DNA of 64,000 nucleotides from Apostichopus japonicus (Eukaryota; Echinodermata; Holothuroidea; Aspidochirotida; Stichopodidae), in the NCBI RefSeq assembly GCF_037975245.1, contig NC_092582.1:16084077-16148076 (forward strand). The letters run 5' to 3'. A program made the translations under genes and the position numbers. Shown here one piece after another: positions 59,766-64,000 of the stretch. Under the pieces are notes generated by a model that saw nothing but the letters and a program-made list of their open reading frames with translations, was not told the DNA's origin and searched no databases. Within the stretch, counting starts at the first letter, position 1. Each line of letters opens with the position of its first letter.

Positions 59766-61270
59766 CTGGGCAGCACAAACGCACACACACATGCACACCC
59801 ACATACTGTACATACGCCATCATGAATGCAAAGGTTACAACATTCATCAAAACCAAAAAGCAAAAGTTAGGGACAGCTTTTACAACTGGTATTATAACAA
59901 TGATCAGTGTTGCAACTCCAATGTAAATAAAGTGAAAAGTATATCGCACAGAAATAAAATATTCGTTATTTTGTTAGCTGATATCGAAATATATAATCTC
60001 ATATGAAAAATGTGTAAAACCAAGTTAGCCTGATGTTTCGATCCTAGCAGGATCAAAAGGTCAGGCCAACTTACTTTTACACATATTCTTACACCTGGAT
60101 CTTCAGTTGATAAGCAGTTTGCTAACAGTTTATTTTATTATGAAAAATAAAACAATCCCAAACGTTTGCTTCAAGATTTCCATGACTACCATCTGCGAGG
60201 GAAAATTTCCGATCGTACGTTGTTTCAAACGATGATACACAGTATATAAGTCAATGGCGCTTCTCCATTGACTTAACTACATGGGGGGGAAATCACACAC
60301 TAAAGTCCCATTGACTTTATTGTGCGTGTCGCTGGAAATCAGACTTGCTTTTTGTGGGTTGCGGTAAGGAGTTTAGTTATTGCAAAGGGGTTATTTTAGC
60401 ACGTATGGTACATGCGGTCAGGGAAAAAACAGTTGCTTGGGTTTTTTTGCAAAAATATGCATAAGAATGTTTGCCTAACCACAAAATACTGTAATGCAGT
60501 AGGACTACTTAGGACTGTCGTCAAACATTTTTAGGTATTTTTAAAAGTATTTGGTGCCTTGATTTCATCATTTTATGGCATTTGTAAAATCTTGGGCGCA
60601 TTTTCAAACTGAACAGTTATGAAGCTCAACCCTTCTCTAGCCAGAAAAGTCTAAATGTACGTAGAACTCACAATGAACAAAGCCTAATGTTATTGTTTTC
60701 ACTTTCCAGTTTTCACCTACGCTGAAACCTCCACAGTGGTTCAAAAGATGCCAATTATCAAACAGATTATCGGTCAAACACTTACGTAAATGTCTATGAA
60801 CGAAACTTTCAGTTACTAGAACTGTTGTACAGAAACAAAGGGGTGGTGAAATTTACTTGTCTGGGTACTTCAGTGCTAGGCAATTTCTTTCAAAGCAATA
60901 TATGCGGATCAGGATCTTTGTTCTGTGCGTAGCCCAAAAAACATTTGGAGAGAGCCTGTAAAAAATTTTCAAACACTGTTGAATCGTCAGTCCCCATATA
61001 GCAAGAAAATACAGTTCTCAGATTTGCTTCCAGACGGCCTTACTATAAGTATGCATCCAGCGCAACGTGACTGTTCACACATCAAAACGTGAAGGCCTCT
61101 TCGTCCCAAAAACTTATTTTGCAGTAGGATTGTTCATTTTTTTAAATGAACAATCACAATCCCCTCCCCCCAGTAATTGATATGCATGTATCTGTTTGCT
61201 AGCAAATTTGTTTTGAAAAACACAAGCCGAGTCTATTCTTCCTGTTACCTTTATATATCCTTCCTGTTGT

Positions 61271-61711
61271 ATGATGTATTACTCTTTTTTAACTGTTTTT
61301 AAACCTCTTGAAGAATTTAACATTAACCTATACAAAAACAACCTCGAAGACCCATTAATTAAAGATCTCCTCCTGAAATACCAAGTCGTAACCACACACT
61401 TCCCGAATAAACGAAACCAATCTGTCTTCTCATTCCTTAGAACTTACATCCCATTCAATAGAAATCTCTCCCTCACTGGCTCTTTGTCTCCTTTGTCCAG
61501 GGCTGACTTTGGGTTCTTATCTTCATTCACCCATGGCTTTCTATTGAATGATATTGTAACGATAGTTCACTTACAGTATCAACAATTCATGGCTCAACAA
61601 GACAACAAAAAAACTTGTCTTTTCTTTGATACCAAATCTATTATCCCCCACAGGACCTCTTGCGAGGTCGATCAGGGGTTAAACTTCTTTACCACTTTAG
61701 GAAAAATGTAG
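61271..61711 (+). other. Unassigned open frame, 146 codons
   Basis: A frame with fairly protein-like composition (for example FKPLEEFNINLYKNNLEDPL, RADFGFLSSFTHGFLL) but no recognised domain, no clear start context and no neighbouring exon. It could be a remnant of a transposon or retroelement or a chance frame. It is listed so that it can be searched. Confidence 0.2.
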
Positions 61712-62204
61712 TACTCTGTTTGACCAACTATGCTCAACACTTAGACTGCAAGTCTTATGAAAACTGTCACCAAACAAAGTCGCAACTTTCTTAGCAGGAA
61801 TGTTAGAGGTGTGCTATGAATAAAACTGATTCCACGTAGAAAAGACAATTAGCAACTGCGATTGTGCAAAAAGCACAAGACACTATGTAGGCTAAGCACA
61901 AGACACTGCGTCAGTAGGGTATGTTCAGTTTTAATTGTGCTGTGTCCACTTGTAAGTTGTACAAAACAGAACTAGCCTAGGCTAGTGAAATGTACTTTAC
62001 CATGCAGCACCAGAAAACCTGACAATTTTTAATGTTGGTTACCTGACAGAGTTACAGCAATGAAGTTTGGTAGCCCGAACAGGCCTAGCCTAGGCCTATG
62101 TAAAATTATAGCGTTCTTATTTTATTGAAGGAATTGTCTGGTGGAAGATTTTGATACATTGTCCTTGTACATAGGCGTAGGAGGCTGCAGCCCCCCCAAC
62201 CATA

Positions 62205-62502
62205 ATTTTTGGTGAAAATTCGGGCAATATGCTGAGAATTTTTCGGGCACCTACTGGAAGAATAATAATTTGCAGTGTGTTTTTCATTTTTTGGGGGTAA
62301 AATTCGGCAATATGCTGAGAATTTTTCTGGCATCTACTGAAAGAATAATAATTTGCAATGTGTTTTTCAAATTTTTGGTGAAAATTCGGGCAATATGCTG
62401 AGAATTTTCCAGCACCTACTGAAAGAAAATAATTTGCAATGTGTTTTTCAAGTTTTTTGGTGAAAATTCGGGCAATAAGCTGAGAATTTTTTGGGCACCT
62501 AC
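62205..62502 (+). repeat. Internal tandem array, ~4 units of ~82 nt
   Basis: Units share GGTGAAAATTCGGGCAATAT, GCTGAGAATTTT, GGGCACCTACTGAAAGAA and TTTGCAATGTGTTTTTCA. The fourth unit is interrupted after GGGCACCTAC by the nested element and resumes at 62892. Confidence 0.88.
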
Positions 62503-62891
62503 CAGTGGCGGAGCGTCCATACAGTCAGAGGGGGCGGATGCCCCTCTGACGGACTCAAATGGACTGCTGGTGCCCTATTCAGCCTTTTACCACTCTTTAC
62601 TTATTCGCGATTATTGACTTTTTTATTGCGCTCTCAAATACCTTTGACATTTGTCACATTTTGTTGGTGCAATTTTCTGACAAATGGCGATGGCACCTAT
62701 TTATTCTTCGTTTATCTTGAAATTAGCAAGGCCTGGAAAGGGTCATTTCCGGCGATCTAGGGAGTATCTTTACTCAAACAATTTACGCTCCGCGCCAACC
62801 TGTGGTGGCGATCCGCTTAGATAGTGTCGAAAAAGCGCCCCTACAGACCATTCTCTCCCCCCTGACCACTACCCCTATAGCTCCGCCACTG
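62503..62891 (+). mobile_element. Nested non-autonomous hAT-like element
   Basis: The 389-bp element has ends CAGTGGCGGAGC and GCTCCGCCACTG and a perfect 8-bp duplication GCACCTAC (62495-62502 and 62892-62899) taken from the host's 82-nt repeat. Its interior (TCATTTCCGGCGATCTAGGGAG, CGCGCCAAC, CGCTTAGATAGT) is homologous to the element at 17805-18128, though the outermost ends differ. Confidence 0.93.
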
Positions 62892-63634
62892 GCACCTACT
62901 GAAAAGAAGAAGAATTTGCAATGTGTTTTTCAATGGTTAAACTGATATTATTATCATTATTGTTGTAACGACTTGCCCAATAATTCTAACCAATATGGAA
63001 GGGTAAAAACACGGAAAATGATTGTTTGTTATTGGCATGTGATGTAATAACCGAAGAATGCCTACTGTATATGATAAGCACAATAACATGTGAAACGCGC
63101 GCGGAGCGCGTGAAAAATTTTGGTCATATTTTTCGGGCAAGTGGTTACAGCCCCCCCAAATCAAATGAGGCTCCTACGCCTATGTCCTTGTAGTTATTAT
63201 TTTTCTCTTTCTAACCATGTAAAAATTGTCCCCATTTGATGTTTCTTCTTGTAGAAATCTGGTTTTCAAATTCACCAGTTTCTCACCAAAAGTACCGTTT
63301 GTTCGAACGCTTCAATATGGTGATTGACGTGGTGCTTGCAAATACGCAAAACAGACGACTTGAAGTTAGCACTCCCATTTCCGCAGCAAATGAGCTCTCA
63401 CGTGTAAGCACACTGGATTGCCTAATATATATAATGTACATACTCGCGAACGTATATCCTACGATGCCCAGTTGGTGTACTTTTATAGCGTTGCAAATAG
63501 TAAACTCACACTCAAACCACAGTTCATAAACTGTTCTTCGAAATCGCTGTTCAAAATAAAATTCACAGATCAAATTAACAGTAAAAGGAAACTTGTAAAG
63601 TATTCGTAACATCGAAAGATGAAACTTGGCGGAA

Positions 63635-64000
63635 TCGATGTCAGAGCAGAATGTAGCACCGAGAAGCTTATGCTTCGCAGAACTGTCCGTTGTAATTGTA
63701 AACGTTAGAGTTGCCTACACATGCGAACATTCTTCGCGCTGGAGCTGGATAGCGCTATGTATAAACAACGAAGAGTCTGCTGTTAAAACTTATCTTGTGT
63801 TCAACAAGGACCACGAAACCACCGATCTACTACATATATGGCGGCTTAAGGAGTTTTTTAAATCACATCTAATTAACAAGAAATTTCACTGGAAATTATG
63901 GAAGAAATTTATCGGAATCGTTGTCTGAGCAGAATGTAGCACTGAGAAGCTTAGGCTTCGCAGAACTGTCCAATTGTCAGCGTTAGTATAGCCTACATGC
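63635..64000 (+). repeat. Direct repeat at the right edge
   Basis: Two copies of about 88 nt (63635-63722 and 63912-64000) share GAGCAGAATGTAGCAC, GAGAAGCTTA, GCTTCGCAGAACTGTCC and GCCTACA. They are 277 bp apart with AT-rich sequence between, and the second copy runs off the window. This could be the start of a tandem array or the ends of an element. Confidence 0.75.

Larger units (their letters stand above)
62170..63184 (+). mobile_element. Non-autonomous hAT-like element, host of a nested insertion
   Basis: The 1015-bp element has inverted ends CATAGGCGTAGGAG and CTCCTACGCCTATG and a perfect 8-bp duplication TCCTTGTA (62162-62169 and 63185-63192). It carries a tandem array of ~82-nt units near its left side, and a second hAT-like element (62503-62891) has inserted into it. 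No transposase frame is present. Confidence 0.93.

Noticed and set aside
57615-59813. Several 62-114-codon frames on both strands
   Set aside because: They repeat the same residues in step with the tandem repeat and break at unit differences; they are by-products of the repeat.

Overview
This is eukaryotic (metazoan) nuclear DNA: AT-rich, intron-rich and repeat-rich, with consensus GT-AG splice sites and no bacterial signals. The kinds of conserved genes, their intron structure and the repeat content suggest a marine invertebrate deuterostome. An echinoderm, perhaps a holothurian, is my best guess, but the sequence alone does not prove it.

Five loci can be supported. (1) The 3' end of an ABL-type tyrosine kinase lies on + at 111-4478: three coding exons covering the catalytic loop to the C-terminal actin-binding domain. 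(2) A single-exon secreted precursor of 149 aa lies on - at 15301-15750. It has a signal peptide and dibasic sites and looks like a neuropeptide or peptide-hormone precursor that I cannot assign. (3) A lysine/arginine-rich, probably nuclear protein lies on - between 33008 and 25707, with four exons that join in phase 0 and a tentative fifth at 35065-35121. I do not recognise the family. (4) A complete casein kinase 2 regulatory beta subunit lies on + at 40693-48521, with six coding exons, 222 aa and intact phases. (5) The last two exons of a PIN1-type prolyl isomerase lie on - at 54983-52826. Its first exon, the N-terminal half of the WW domain, was not found and may lie beyond the right edge.

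Most of the rest is mobile or repetitive. There are six or more non-autonomous hAT-like elements, several with exact or near-exact 8-bp target duplications: 17.8 kb, 38.1 kb, 53.2 kb, 54.1 kb and a nested pair at 62.2-63.2 kb. A four-copy family of about 350 bp is flanked by TTAA. A TTAA-flanked fold-back sits at 24.1 kb. There are two tRNA-derived SINEs, minisatellites, a 443-bp ATAC microsatellite and two families of diverged tandem repeats at 55.4-59.8 kb.

The most unusual observation is a 28-bp inverted repeat (11-nt arms, 6-nt loop) found twice, once flanked by a perfect 8-bp duplication. It looks like a transposon reduced to its termini. Several diverged repeats also carry recurring transcription-factor-like words: TGACTCA at 20.6-21.1 kb, TGACGT at 24.0-25.1 kb, and DR1-type TGACCTTTGACCT at 57.5-59.7 kb. 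The genes look like independent housekeeping or signalling loci, with no sign of a joint pathway.
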